64,000 nucleotides of DNA from Trinickia acidisoli (GCF_017315725.1 NZ_JAFLRG010000001.1:1922001-1986000), one strand, 5' to 3'. Positions 52,843 through 62,617 are shown, numbered from the stretch's first letter. Notes: generated by a model from the sequence alone, not told the origin. Program-made: numbers and translations.

Positions 52843-54252
52843 ATGAACCTGCGTTCGCTGACTGAGCGAAGCGGCCACACGCTGGAAATCTGGACACCTG
52901 AAGACAAGGCGTTTTGGGAGCGTGAAGGCGAGGCCGTGGCCAAGCTCAATCTGTGGATCTCGGTGCCGGCGCTGTTCCTCGCTTTCGCGATCTGGCAGGT
53001 CTGGAGCGTGGTGGCCGTAAGCTTGCCCTCGCTCGGCTTCAAGTACAGCACCGATCAGCTCTTTTGGCTCGCCGCCGCACCGGCGCTGAGCGGCGCCACG
53101 CTGCGCATTTTCTACTCGTTCATGGTGCCGCTCGTCGGCGGTCGGCGGTGGACGGCGATCTCTACCGCGTCGTTGCTCGTGCCCGCGCTCGGCATCGGCT
53201 TCGCCGTACAAGACAATACGACGTCTTACACGACGATGCTCGTACTGGCATTGCTCTGCGGATTCGGCGGCGGCAACTTCAGTTCCAGCATGGCCAACAT
53301 CAGCTTCTTCTTTCCGAAGGAGCGTAAAGGCTCCGCGCTCGGCGTCAATGCGGGGCTCGGCAATCTCGGCGTGTCGGTCGTCCAATTCTTGAGCCCGCTC
53401 GTCGTGACGGCGGGCGTGCTCGGCATCTTCGGCGGCGCACCGCAAACGATCGTCAAGGCGGGCCATACCGCGCAAGTCTGGACGCAAAACGCCGCGTTCA
53501 TCTGGGTGCCCTGGATCGCGGCCGCTTCGCTGGCGGCCTGGTTCGGCATGAACGACATCGCGCAAGCGAAAGCCTCGTTCGCCGCGCAGGCGGCGATTTT
53601 CCGGCGCAAACACAACTGGCTCATGTGCCTGCTTTATCTGGGCACCTTCGGTTCGTTCATCGGTTATGCGGCCGGTTTCCCGCTGCTGATCAAGAACGAG
53701 TTTCCGCGCGTCAATCCGCTCGCGTACGCCTGGCTCGGACCGTTGATCGGCGCGATCGTGCGGCCGTTTGGCGGCTGGCTCGCCGATAAGCTCGGCGGTG
53801 CGCGCGTCACGTTGTGGAACTTCGTCGTGATGGCGCTGGCGGTCGGCGGCGTACTGTTCTTCCTGCCGTCCGGCCCGTCGGGCGGGAGCTTCGGCGGCTT
53901 CTTCGCGAGCTTCCTCTTCCTTTTCTTTACAACCGGCATCGGCAACGGCTCGACGTTCCGCATGATCCCGGTGATTTTTCTGGCGTTGAACCTGCGCGAA
54001 GTCGACCCGCGTGATCGCACGGCCATGGAGCGCGCCGCGAAGCAGGGCAATACCGAAGCGGCAGCCGCGCTCGGTTTCTCCGCGGCGATGGCGGCTTACG
54101 GCGGCTTCTTCATCCCGAAGAGCTACGGCAGTGCGATCGCGCTGACGGGCGGCCCGCAAGCGGCGCTCTATCTTTTCATCGCTTTTTATATCGTCTGCAT
54201 TGCGGTCACGTGGTGGCACTACGCACGCCGCGACGCACCGATGCCTTGCTGA
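52843..54252 (+). CDS. narK: Nitrate/nitrite transporter NarK
   Basis: A 469-residue MFS transporter with about 12 predicted spans. A polar N-terminus (WTPEDKAFWEREGEAVAKLNLW) leads into TM1. The nitrate signature lies in LCGFGGGNFSSSMANISFFFPKERKGSALGVNAGLGNLGVS, and the second signature in TTGIGNGSTFRMIPVIF, both including conserved Arg and Gly residues that line the nitrate path. It imports nitrate and/or exchanges it for nitrite. It opens the narKGHJI operon; narG begins 13 bases downstream. Only one NarK is present, whereas many relatives have two or a fusion. Confidence 0.95.
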   Translation: MNLRSLTERSGHTLEIWTPEDKAFWEREGEAVAKLNLWISVPALFLAFAIWQVWSVVAVSLPSLGFKYSTDQLFWLAAAPALSGATLRIFYSFMVPLVGGRRWTAISTASLLVPALGIGFAVQDNTTSYTTMLVLALLCGFGGGNFSSSMANISFFFPKERKGSALGVNAGLGNLGVSVVQFLSPLVVTAGVLGIFGGAPQTIVKAGHTAQVWTQNAAFIWVPWIAAASLAAWFGMNDIAQAKASFAAQAAIFRRKHNWLMCLLYLGTFGSFIGYAAGFPLLIKNEFPRVNPLAYAWLGPLIGAIVRPFGGWLADKLGGARVTLWNFVVMALAVGGVLFFLPSGPSGGSFGGFFASFLFLFFTTGIGNGSTFRMIPVIFLALNLREVDPRDRTAMERAAKQGNTEAAAALGFSAAMAAYGGFFIPKSYGSAIALTGGPQAALYLFIAFYIVCIAVTWWHYARRDAPMPC

Positions 54253-54265
54253 TTTCGGAGCATCC

Positions 54266-57200
54266 ATGGGTCATTTTCTCGATCGACTGATTCACTTCGC
54301 GCTGCCGTCCGAGCGCTTTTCGGAGGGCCACGGCGTGACCACGGGCGAAGACCGCACGTGGGAAGATGCGTACCGCAATCGGTGGTCGCACGACAAGATC
54401 GTGCGCAGCACGCACGGCGTCAACTGCACGGGCTCGTGCTCGTGGAAGATCTACGTGAAGGGCGGCATCGTGACGTGGGAGACGCAGCAGACCGACTACC
54501 CGCGCACCCGCTGGGACATGCCTAATCACGAGCCGCGCGGCTGCGCGCGCGGCGCCTCGTATTCGTGGTACCTGTACAGCGCGAACCGCGTCAAATACCC
54601 GATGGTGCGCGCTCGTCTGCTCAAGCGGTGGCGCGCGGCGCTGGCCGTGCACGCCGATCCCGTCGACGCATGGGCGTCGATCGTCGAAGATGACGATGCC
54701 CGGCGCGACTATCAGCAGGTGCGCGGCATGGGCGGCTTCGTGCGCAGTTCGTGGGACGAAGTCAACCGGCTCGTCGCCGCGGCCAACGTCTATACGATCA
54801 AGCGGCACGGGCCCGATCGCATCATCGGTTTCTCGCCGATTCCCGCGATGAGCATGGTCAGCTACGCGGCCGGCAGCCGCTATCTGAGCCTCATCGGCGG
54901 CGTTTGCATGAGCTTTTACGATTGGTATTGCGATCTGCCGCCGGCAAGTCCGCAAGTGTGGGGCGAGCAGACGGATGTGCCCGAATCGGCCGACTGGTAC
55001 AACTCGACGTTCATCGTCGCGTGGGGCAGCAACGTGCCGCAAACGCGCACGCCCGATGCGCACTTCTTCACCGAAGTGCGCTACAAGGGCGCGAAAACCG
55101 TCGCCATCACGCCCGACTACAGCGAAGTCGCGAAGCTGGCCGATCAATGGCTGCATCCGAAGCAAGGCACCGACGCCGCGCTCGCGATGGCGATGGGCCA
55201 CGTCGTGCTGACCGAGTTCTTCTTCCGCAAACGCAGCACGTATTTCGACGATTACGTCCGCCGCTATACGGACATGCCGTTGCTCGTGATGCTCGAGCCG
55301 CGCACATTGCCGGACGGCCGCACGACGCTCGTGCCCGATCGCTACGTGCGCGCGAGCGACTTCGATGGACACCTGGGGCAGACGAACAACCCCGAATGGA
55401 AGACGGTCGCGTTCGATCGCGCAGGCCGCGTCGTGTTGCCGAACGGTTCGATCGGATTTCGCTGGGGCGACGAAGGCCGCGACGATGCGGGTAAATGGAA
55501 TCTCGAGGAAAAGGACGCGCAAAGCGGGCAAGACACGAGCCTGAAATTGTCGGTCATCGAAGACGGGCCGCAGCCGCACGAGATCGTGGATATCGCGTTT
55601 CCGTACTTCGGCGGCGCGCACAACCCGCATTTTCCGGCGAACGAGCAAAGCGGCAAGATCACCGTCGCGCGTGTGCCGGCCGTGCGCGTTTCGCTCGCGG
55701 ACGAGAACGGTACGCACGAAGCGTACGTTGCGACCGTCTTCGATTTGCAAGCCGCGCAGTACGGTGTCGATCGCGGCTTGGGCAGTGGTGCATCGAGCTA
55801 CGACGAAGACACCGCTTACACGCCGGCATGGGCCGAATCGATCACGGGCGTGGAGCGCTCGCAGATCGTCGCGTTGGCCCGCCAATTCGCCGACAACGCC
55901 GACAAAACGCACGGCAAGTCGATGGTCATCATCGGCGCGGCCATGAATCACTGGTATCACGCCGACATGAACTATCGCGGCGTCATCAACTTGCTGATGA
56001 TGTGCGGCTGCATCGGCCGCAACGGCGGCGGCTGGGCGCACTACGTCGGCCAGGAAAAGCTGCGTCCGCAAACGGGCTGGACGGCGCTCGCGTTCGCACT
56101 CGACTGGGTACGTCCGTCGCGCCAGATGAATGGCACGAGCTTCTTTTATGCGCATACCGATCAATGGCGCTACGAGCGGCTGAGCCCTAGCGAGATCGCC
56201 TCGCCGCTCGCCGATGCATCGCGCTTCGGGTCGAGCATGATCGACTACAACGTTCGTGCCGAACGCATGGGCTGGCTGCCGAGCGCCCCTCAATTGAAGA
56301 CGAACCCGCTGCATCTCGCGCAAATGGCAGCGGCGGCGGAGCAAGATATAAGCGACTTCGTCGCACGGGGCCTCATGGAAGGCAGCCTGAAGATGAGCTG
56401 CGAAGACCCCGACGCGCCGGAGAACTGGCCGCGCAACATGTTCGTCTGGCGCTCGAACTTACTTGGTTCGTCGGGCAAGGGGCACGAATACTTCTGCAAG
56501 CACTTGCTCGGCACGAGCAACGGCGTACAGGGCAAAGATCTCGGCCCGAGTGACGCAAAGCCCCACGAAGTGAATTGGCACGAAGCCGCGCCTGAAGGCA
56601 AGCTCGACTTGCTCGTCACGCTCGACTTCCGCATGAGCACGACGTGCTTGTATTCCGACATCGTGCTGCCGACGGCAAGCTGGTACGAGAAGAACGATCT
56701 CAATACGAGCGACATGCATCCGTTCATCCATCCGCTGTCTGCGGCCGTGGACCCGGTCTGGCAATCGCGTTCCGATTGGGAGATCTACAAGGGATTCGCG
56801 AAGGCGTTCAGCGAGGTTTGCGGCGGTCATCTGGGTATGGAGCAGGACGTCGTCATGACGCCGCTCATGCACGACACACCGGGCGAGTTGGCGCAACCGT
56901 TCGACGTGCGCGAATGGCACAAGGGCGAATGCGCGGCGGTGCCTGGCAAGACGGCGCCGCAAGTGAATGTGGTCGAGCGCGACTATCCGAATCTGTACAA
57001 GCGCTTTACGGCGCTGGGCCCGCTGATGACGAAGATCGGCAACGGGGGTAAGGGGATTGCCTGGGAAACGCAGGTCGAAGTCGATCAGTTAGGAGAGCTA
57101 AACGGTTTGACGGCCGAGGCCGGCGTAACACATGGGATGCCTCGCATCGTCACGGACATCGACGCCTGCGAAGTCATTCTTCAGCTCGCGCCGGAAACGA

Positions 57201-58066
57201 ACGGGCACGTGGCCGTCAAGGCGTGGGAGGCACTATCGAAAGCGACGGGCCGCGATCATTCTCATCTGGCCTTGCCGCGCGAAGACGAAAAGATCCGCTA
57301 TCGCGACATCCAAGCGCAGCCGCGCAAGATCATCAGTTCACCGACCTGGAGCGGTATCGAGAGCGAGACGGTCAGCTACAACGCCGGCTACACGAACGTC
57401 TATGAGCTGATTCCTTGGCGCACGCTGACGGGCCGTCAGCAGTTCTATCAAGACCATCCGTGGATGATCGCGTTCGGCGAGGGCTTTTCGAGCTACCGCC
57501 CGCCCGTCGATCTCAAAGCCACGGACGTCATGAAAGGAGTCAAGCCGAACGGCAACACCGAGATCGTGCTGAACTTCATCACGCCGCATCAAAAGTGGGG
57601 AATACACAGCACCTACAGCGACAACCTGCTGATGCTGACGCTCAATCGCGGCGGCCCGGTCGTCTGGCTCAGCGAAGACGATGCGCGCCGTGCAGGCATC
57701 GAGGACAACGATTGGATCGAGCTGTTCAACGTCAACGGTGCGATTGCGGCGCGGGCCGTCGTCAGCCAGCGCGTCAATCCAGGCATGGTGCTCATGTATC
57801 ACGCGCAGGAAAAGATCATCAATACGCCGGGCTCTGAAATCACGGGGGTCCGCGGCGGCATTCACAACTCGGTCACGCGGATCGTGCTCAAACCGACGCA
57901 TATGATCGGCGGCTACGCGCAATTGAGCTATGGCTTCAACTATTACGGAACGATCGGCACGAACCGCGACGAGTTCGTGGTCGTGCGCAAGATGCGGCGT
58001 GTCGATTGGCTCGACGAGCCCGCTGTCGCGGTGAACGCGGCAAAAACGGAAGGAGCGGGACAATGA
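54266..58066 (+). CDS. narG: Respiratory nitrate reductase alpha subunit NarG
   Basis: A 1266-residue membrane-bound nitrate reductase catalytic subunit. HGVNCTGSCSW near residue 52 and RGCARGASYSW near 92 carry the His and Cys ligands of the FS0 cluster. STFIVAWGSNVPQTRTPDAHF and the following regions bind the Mo-bis-MGD cofactor. The C-terminal cofactor domain includes TPHQKWGIHSTYSDN. It reduces nitrate to nitrite on the cytoplasmic side using electrons from NarH. The start MGHFLDRLIHF at 54266 follows CGGAG. Its stop overlaps the narH start (ATGA). Confidence 0.98.
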   Translation: MGHFLDRLIHFALPSERFSEGHGVTTGEDRTWEDAYRNRWSHDKIVRSTHGVNCTGSCSWKIYVKGGIVTWETQQTDYPRTRWDMPNHEPRGCARGASYSWYLYSANRVKYPMVRARLLKRWRAALAVHADPVDAWASIVEDDDARRDYQQVRGMGGFVRSSWDEVNRLVAAANVYTIKRHGPDRIIGFSPIPAMSMVSYAAGSRYLSLIGGVCMSFYDWYCDLPPASPQVWGEQTDVPESADWYNSTFIVAWGSNVPQTRTPDAHFFTEVRYKGAKTVAITPDYSEVAKLADQWLHPKQGTDAALAMAMGHVVLTEFFFRKRSTYFDDYVRRYTDMPLLVMLEPRTLPDGRTTLVPDRYVRASDFDGHLGQTNNPEWKTVAFDRAGRVVLPNGSIGFRWGDEGRDDAGKWNLEEKDAQSGQDTSLKLSVIEDGPQPHEIVDIAFPYFGGAHNPHFPANEQSGKITVARVPAVRVSLADENGTHEAYVATVFDLQAAQYGVDRGLGSGASSYDEDTAYTPAWAESITGVERSQIVALARQFADNADKTHGKSMVIIGAAMNHWYHADMNYRGVINLLMMCGCIGRNGGGWAHYVGQEKLRPQTGWTALAFALDWVRPSRQMNGTSFFYAHTDQWRYERLSPSEIASPLADASRFGSSMIDYNVRAERMGWLPSAPQLKTNPLHLAQMAAAAEQDISDFVARGLMEGSLKMSCEDPDAPENWPRNMFVWRSNLLGSSGKGHEYFCKHLLGTSNGVQGKDLGPSDAKPHEVNWHEAAPEGKLDLLVTLDFRMSTTCLYSDIVLPTASWYEKNDLNTSDMHPFIHPLSAAVDPVWQSRSDWEIYKGFAKAFSEVCGGHLGMEQDVVMTPLMHDTPGELAQPFDVREWHKGECAAVPGKTAPQVNVVERDYPNLYKRFTALGPLMTKIGNGGKGIAWETQVEVDQLGELNGLTAEAGVTHGMPRIVTDIDACEVILQLAPETNGHVAVKAWEALSKATGRDHSHLALPREDEKIRYRDIQAQPRKIISSPTWSGIESETVSYNAGYTNVYELIPWRTLTGRQQFYQDHPWMIAFGEGFSSYRPPVDLKATDVMKGVKPNGNTEIVLNFITPHQKWGIHSTYSDNLLMLTLNRGGPVVWLSEDDARRAGIEDNDWIELFNVNGAIAARAVVSQRVNPGMVLMYHAQEKIINTPGSEITGVRGGIHNSVTRIVLKPTHMIGGYAQLSYGFNYYGTIGTNRDEFVVVRKMRRVDWLDEPAVAVNAAKTEGAGQ

Positions 58067-59583
58067 AAGTGCGCGCCCAAATCGGCATGGTGCTCAATCT
58101 CGACAAGTGCATCGGATGCCATACCTGCAGCGTGACCTGCAAGAACGTATGGACGAACCGTCCCGGCGTGGAGTACGCCTGGTTCAACAACGTGGAAACC
58201 AAGCCTGGCGTCGGTTATCCGAAACAATGGGAAAACCAGGAGAAATGGAACGGCGGCTGGGTCCGCAAGAAAGACGGTTCGATCGAGCCGCGCCAGGGCG
58301 GCAAGCTCAAGGTGCTTTCGCGCATCTTCGCCAATCCGAATTTGCCGGAGATCGACGATTACTATGAGCCCTATACGTTCGACTACGATCATTTGCACAG
58401 CGCCCCGGAAATGAAGGCGGCGCCGACGGCCAAGCCGCGCAGCCTCATCACGGGGCAGCCGATGGAGAAGATCACGGGTGGCCCGAACTGGGAAGAAATT
58501 CTCGGTGGCGAATTTGCCAAGCGCGGACAGGACAGCAATTTCGAAGCGATTCAAAAGGACATCTACGGACAATTCGAAAACACGTTCATGATGTACCTGC
58601 CGCGCTTGTGCGAGCACTGCCTCAATCCTGCTTGCGTTGCTTCGTGCCCGTCGGGGTCGATCTACAAGCGCGAGGAAGACGGCATCGTCCTGATCGATCA
58701 GGATAAGTGCCGCGGCTGGCGCATGTGCGTGAGCGGATGCCCGTACAAGAAGATCTATTACAACTGGAAGACGGGCAAAGCGGAGAAGTGCATTTTTTGC
58801 TATCCGCGCATCGAAGCCGGCCAGCCTACCGTGTGCTCCGAGACCTGCGTCGGGCGTATTCGTTATCTCGGCGTGCTGCTTTACGACGCCGATCGCATCG
58901 AGGCGGCCGCGAGCGTCGAAAACGAAAAGGATCTGTACCGCGCGCAACTCGACGTCTTTCTCGATCCGCACGATCCGATCGTGATCGAGGCGGCGCGCCG
59001 TGACGGCGTGCCCGAGAACTGGCTGGAGGCGGCGCGAAACAGCCCCGTGTATCGGATGGCCGTCGAATGGCGCGTGGCGCTGCCGCTCCACCCCGAATAC
59101 CGCACGCTGCCGATGGTCTGGTACGTGCCGCCGCTCTCGCCGATCACCGGTGCGGCGCAAGCGGGACATATCGGCGCAAACGGCGCGATCCCCGATGTGA
59201 ACCAACTGCGCATTCCCGTGAAATATCTTGCCAACTTGTTGACGGCCGGCGATGAAGCGCCCGTCGTGCGCGCGCTCGAAAGGATGCTGGCCATGCGAGC
59301 CTATCAGCGCGCGAAGCACGTCGACGGCGTGACCGACGATACGGTGCTGCGACAAGTCGGCCTGAGCGTCGCGACGATGGAACACATGTACCGTGTGATG
59401 GCGATTGCCAACTACGAAGACCGCTTCGTCATTCCGACTTCGCATCGTGAGTATGCCGAAGACGCATTCGACCTGCGCGGCGGGTGCGGCTTCAGCTTCG
59501 GCAACGGCTGTCATCACGGTGATGAGCCGAGCCTGTTCGGCGGCGAAGGCAAGCGCACGATTCCGATCAAGGTGGAGAGCTGA
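58063..59583 (+). CDS. narH: Respiratory nitrate reductase beta subunit NarH
   Basis: A 506-residue iron-sulfur subunit. Four Cys groups are visible: CIGCHTCSVTCKNVW, CEHCLNPACVASCP, CRGWRMCVSGCPYKK (the Trp variant that gives the 3Fe-4S cluster), and CIFCYPRIEAGQPTVCSETC. They relay electrons from NarI haems to NarG. The ATG overlaps the narG stop by the ATGA arrangement, so translation is coupled. The C-terminal RGGCGFSFGNGCHHG tail is typical. Confidence 0.98.
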   Translation: MKVRAQIGMVLNLDKCIGCHTCSVTCKNVWTNRPGVEYAWFNNVETKPGVGYPKQWENQEKWNGGWVRKKDGSIEPRQGGKLKVLSRIFANPNLPEIDDYYEPYTFDYDHLHSAPEMKAAPTAKPRSLITGQPMEKITGGPNWEEILGGEFAKRGQDSNFEAIQKDIYGQFENTFMMYLPRLCEHCLNPACVASCPSGSIYKREEDGIVLIDQDKCRGWRMCVSGCPYKKIYYNWKTGKAEKCIFCYPRIEAGQPTVCSETCVGRIRYLGVLLYDADRIEAAASVENEKDLYRAQLDVFLDPHDPIVIEAARRDGVPENWLEAARNSPVYRMAVEWRVALPLHPEYRTLPMVWYVPPLSPITGAAQAGHIGANGAIPDVNQLRIPVKYLANLLTAGDEAPVVRALERMLAMRAYQRAKHVDGVTDDTVLRQVGLSVATMEHMYRVMAIANYEDRFVIPTSHREYAEDAFDLRGGCGFSFGNGCHHGDEPSLFGGEGKRTIPIKVES

Positions 59584-59584
59584 G

Positions 59585-60319
59585 ATGGCGCAATTCGACA
59601 GACGACAACACGCTTTCGCGCTGACGCTGCGCGCGCTCGGTTACTTGTTGCGTTACCCCGACGCCGAGTGGCGCGCGCATCTGAACGACGTTTGCGGCAC
59701 GCTGCGCGATTCGCGTGTGCTCAGCGGCAATCGTCTCGAGCAAATCGAATCGCTCGCGCAAACGATTAGGACTGCTGACGAACTCGATGCCGAGGCGGCC
59801 TACGTCGAACTGTTCGACCGGGGACGCGGCACGGCATTGCATTTGTTCGAGCACGTGCATGGCGATTCGCGCGAGCGTGGGCCCGCCATGCTCGATCTGA
59901 TTGCCACTTACGAGCAGGCCGGCCTGACGTTGCGGGGGGATGAATTGCCTGACCATCTCACGGTATTGCTCGAATATGCGTCGACGCAACCGCGCGAGGC
60001 GGCGCTCGCTTTGCTTGGCGAAGTCGCGCATATCGTGCAGCGCATTCACGGCGCGGTGGACAAGCGCGGCAATGCTTATGCCGCTGTGCTCGGTGCGCTA
60101 CTCGATCTAGCGGGCGTGCGCGTCGACACGGCGGGCGGGCACGCCCACGAGCCGGAGCCCGATCTCGACGCGGCATGGGAGGAGCCCGCCGCTTTCGACG
60201 GTTGCGGCAACCAAGGTCAGCAAGGAGCGGGACAAGCACAACCGGTGCACGTCGTGCGTCGCGCACCCGCGGTCGATTCACACGCAGCGCATAGCGCCGC
60301 ACGAGGAGAACGGGCATGA
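59585..60319 (+). CDS. narJ: Nitrate reductase assembly chaperone NarJ
   Basis: A 244-residue member of the NarJ/TorD chaperone family. LRALGYLLRYPDAEWRAHL at the N-terminus and the helical core with AYVELFDRGRGTALHLFEHVHGDSRERGPAMLDL are diagnostic. The C-terminal 60 residues (after GVRVDT) are Gly/His/Ala-rich and probably flexible. NarJ binds NarG to allow molybdenum cofactor insertion and membrane attachment. It starts one base after the narH stop and its own stop overlaps the narI start. Confidence 0.95.
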   Translation: MAQFDRRQHAFALTLRALGYLLRYPDAEWRAHLNDVCGTLRDSRVLSGNRLEQIESLAQTIRTADELDAEAAYVELFDRGRGTALHLFEHVHGDSRERGPAMLDLIATYEQAGLTLRGDELPDHLTVLLEYASTQPREAALALLGEVAHIVQRIHGAVDKRGNAYAAVLGALLDLAGVRVDTAGGHAHEPEPDLDAAWEEPAAFDGCGNQGQQGAGQAQPVHVVRRAPAVDSHAAHSAARGERA

Positions 60320-61044
60320 GCACCTCACTCGATACGTTCTTTTTTTCCGTCTACCCGTATATCTGCCTCTCGATCTTCCTGATCGGCAGCCTCGCGCGAT
60401 TCGAGCGAGCGCAGTACACGTGGAAAAGCGATTCGTCGCAGTTGTTGCGGCGTGCGCAGTTGCGATGGGGCAGCAACCTCTTTCACATCGGCGTGCTGTT
60501 TCTGCTGTTCGGTCATACGGTGGGTTTGTTGACCCCGCACGTTGTCTACTCGGCGTTCATTAAGGCGTCGCAAAAGCAGATGCTTGCGATCGTGTCCGGT
60601 GGCCTTGCCGGCACGCTGTGCTTCATCGGATTGACAATGCTGCTGCATCGGCGCCTGTTCGATCCGCGCATTCGCAAAACGAGCCGCCGCACCGATATCG
60701 CACTTCTGATCGTGTTGTGGGTGCAATTGTGTCTGGGGCTTTCGACGCTGCCGTTCTCGTATGCGCAGCGCGCCGATGCGCACGAGATGCTGGTCCTTGC
60801 CGATTGGGCGCAGCACATCGTGACGTTGCGTCCCGATGCGAGCGCGATGGCCGCCGTGCTTTGGCCGTTCAAGCTGCACTTGATATTGGGGATGACGGTG
60901 TTTCTGTTGTTTCCGTTCACGCGCCTCGTGCATATCTGGAGCGGTTTCGGTACGCTGGCTTATGCGCTGCGGCCGTATCAGCTCGTACGCTCGCGTCGCT
61001 TGGGGCCAGTGGCGCGGCGCAACGGGGCGCGGCGTGGGGTTTGA
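60316..61044 (+). CDS. narI: Respiratory nitrate reductase gamma subunit NarI
   Basis: A 242-residue cytochrome b subunit with five predicted spans. Candidate haem-ligating His residues lie in NLFHIGVLFLLFGHTVGL and in FKLHLILGMTVFLLFPFTRLVHIWSG. It anchors NarGH to the inner membrane and oxidises quinol. It overlaps narJ by four bases and is the last gene of narKGHJI. A short basic C-terminal tail (RNGARRGV) follows the last span. Confidence 0.97.
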   Translation: MSTSLDTFFFSVYPYICLSIFLIGSLARFERAQYTWKSDSSQLLRRAQLRWGSNLFHIGVLFLLFGHTVGLLTPHVVYSAFIKASQKQMLAIVSGGLAGTLCFIGLTMLLHRRLFDPRIRKTSRRTDIALLIVLWVQLCLGLSTLPFSYAQRADAHEMLVLADWAQHIVTLRPDASAMAAVLWPFKLHLILGMTVFLLFPFTRLVHIWSGFGTLAYALRPYQLVRSRRLGPVARRNGARRGV

Positions 61045-61169
61045 AGGTACGCGGCGGTATAGCGCCGGCGGGCACGCGTCGGTAGGTCTGCTTAACGTTA
61101 ATAGGCCGTCAAAGCAGGAATCGTCTTAGTCAATGTGACTTGTAGGCATAGTCATTTTATGATACCTTG

Positions 61170-61191
61170 ATGACCATAGGCAAATGACCAT
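61170..61191. promoter_or_regulatory. Direct repeat upstream of toxin-antitoxin genes
   Basis: ATGACCAT occurs at 61170-61177 and again at 61184-61191, 14 bases apart, immediately before the antitoxin start. Phd-type antitoxins bind repeats in their own promoter, so this is a candidate autoregulatory site. Confidence 0.4.
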
Positions 61192-61199
61192 GGTGCGAT

Positions 61200-61433
61200 A
61201 TGCAAGGAAATCAGGTATCGAAGTCTGAATTCAAGGCGAAGGCGTTGGAGTTCTTTCGGCAAGTCGAGGCGTCGGGCGAAAGTGTCGTCGTGACTGATCA
61301 CGGCCGACCTACGCTGGAGGTTCGACGGTACAAAAGCGTGGAGCGCAGCCCGCTGGAAGTGCTACGCGGCTCTGTTGTTCGCTATGACGATCCTACCGCT
61401 CCCGTTGACGTGGAGTGGGAGGCGGCGCAGTGA
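61200..61433 (+). CDS. Phd/YefM-type antitoxin
   Basis: A 77-residue antitoxin. The N-terminal DNA-binding half (SKSEFKAKALEFFRQVEASGESVVVTDHGRPTLEVRRY) matches the Phd/YefM pattern of helix then TxxGxPxxxVxxY strand. The acidic C-terminal half (DDPTAPVDVEWEAAQ) should wrap the toxin. It overlaps the PIN toxin by four bases (GTGA), the usual coupled arrangement. It sits just behind narI and has its own apparent operator. Confidence 0.88.
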   Translation: MQGNQVSKSEFKAKALEFFRQVEASGESVVVTDHGRPTLEVRRYKSVERSPLEVLRGSVVRYDDPTAPVDVEWEAAQ

Positions 61434-61825
61434 TCGTCCTGGATACACACGCGCTGGTGTGGTGGGTGAATGGCGACAGTGCATTAAGCAAAAAGGCGAA
61501 GGCCGCCATCGGGCGCGAACTCGATGGCGGTCAAATCGTTGTTTCAAGCATATCCGCCTGGGAAGTGACGATGTTGGTCGAGCGTGAGAAGCTGGTACTT
61601 TCGATGGACGTCAGTAGTTGGCTTTCGATGGTAGGCGAGATCGACGCGGTGCGTTTTGCGCCGGTAGATGCCGAAATAGCGATCAAATCGGTCGAGTTGC
61701 CTGGTGAGTTTCACAAAGACCCGGCAGACCGTATGATCGTCGCAACTGCACGCAAGCTCGCCGCGCCACTCGTGACGCGCGACGACAAGATTCGCGCCTA
61801 TGCTCATGTCAGGACGATTTGGTGA
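61430..61825 (+). CDS. PIN-domain (VapC-type) toxin
   Basis: A 131-residue PIN ribonuclease. The acidic metal-binding set is visible: D5 (VLDTHALVWW), E45 (SAWEV), D97/D100 (DPADRMIVATA) and D118 (TRDDKI). DTHALVWW and DPADRMI place it in the VapC group that pairs with Phd-type antitoxins. VapC toxins cut tRNA or rRNA and stop growth when the antitoxin is lost. The GTG start at 61430 overlaps the antitoxin stop. Confidence 0.9.
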   Translation: MIVLDTHALVWWVNGDSALSKKAKAAIGRELDGGQIVVSSISAWEVTMLVEREKLVLSMDVSSWLSMVGEIDAVRFAPVDAEIAIKSVELPGEFHKDPADRMIVATARKLAAPLVTRDDKIRAYAHVRTIW

Positions 61826-61942
61826 AAACAAACCGTATGATCTGAAGGATTTTGCACAAAAATCCGGCCGCGGCGGCATCGACGATGAGGCGCAAGACTC
61901 CGCATTCGGCCAAAGGGCGGCCATAGGCGCTCGTTCTTGAAA

Positions 61943-62587
61943 CTAGATCTCACGCGTCGCGAGCAACTCGCGTAGCAGGCTCACGTATTCCCTGCGTGCC
62001 CGATTGATTTCGGCCGCATTTTGCGCCGTCGTCCGCAATACCTCGCGCAAACAAGCATGAGCAATCGGCGCGATCAGCAGCGCCGGCGATTGCGCAGCGA
62101 TCCCGTCACGCAACGTGCCTTCGCGTACCCCCTTGACGATGAGCTTGCGGATCGACGCAACGACGGTTCGCTCCATATAGCGTCGCCATTGTTCGACGGC
62201 ATCGGGTACCCGCGCGCGCTCCGCGATCAGCAGGCGAAGCGTCGCCACGGCCGGTTCGCTGACGGCCCAAGCGTAAAGACGATACGCGAGCAAATCGACC
62301 ATCCGCTCGATCGTGACCGGGTCTCGCAGCAAGGCGCGCTTGCCGATGCCGATCGGCTGGAGCGAGCGATGGAGCAATGCTTGGAAGATTTCGTCCTTGC
62401 TGGCGAAGTGCGCATAGATACCGCCTTTTGACAGGCCCGCGAGTGCGGCGATGTCGTCGATCCGCGTGTGCGCAAAGCCATGCGTCGAAAACGCCTCGTA
62501 CGCCGCATCGAGGATTTGGCCGATGCGAACGTCGGGCGGCAGCCGGCGGCGCACGCGGGCGGGGAGTCGGACGGGGGCGTTGCTCAT
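61943..62587 (-). CDS. TetR-family transcriptional regulator
   Basis: A 214-residue TetR repressor. The N-terminal HTH reads ILDAAYEAFSTHGFAHTRIDDIAALAGLSKGGIYAHFASKDEIFQALL (about 24-72). A helical ligand domain follows, with IERMVDLLAYRLYAW and a C-terminal segment YVSLLRELLATRE. The ATG at 62587 (MSNAPVRLPARVRRR) is preferred over far longer in-frame starts. It is divergent from the carbamate-kinase-like gene, its likeliest neighbouring target. A candidate dyad lies seven bases upstream. Confidence 0.9.
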   Translation of the reverse strand: MSNAPVRLPARVRRRLPPDVRIGQILDAAYEAFSTHGFAHTRIDDIAALAGLSKGGIYAHFASKDEIFQALLHRSLQPIGIGKRALLRDPVTIERMVDLLAYRLYAWAVSEPAVATLRLLIAERARVPDAVEQWRRYMERTVVASIRKLIVKGVREGTLRDGIAAQSPALLIAPIAHACLREVLRTTAQNAAEINRARREYVSLLRELLATREI

Positions 62588-62593
62588 GCTGGT

Positions 62594-62617
62594 CTTCGTT
62601 AGGGTGACATGACGAAG
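62594..62617. promoter_or_regulatory. Candidate TetR operator
   Basis: CTTCGT (62594-62599) and its inverted partner ACGAAG (62612-62617) are separated by 12 bases immediately upstream of the TetR start. Size and place fit TetR autoregulation, but the arms are short. Confidence 0.3.

Noticed and set aside
54206..56344. A 712-codon open frame antisense to narG
   Set aside because: Composition is typical of an antisense frame in GC-rich DNA and it overlaps conserved narG motifs.
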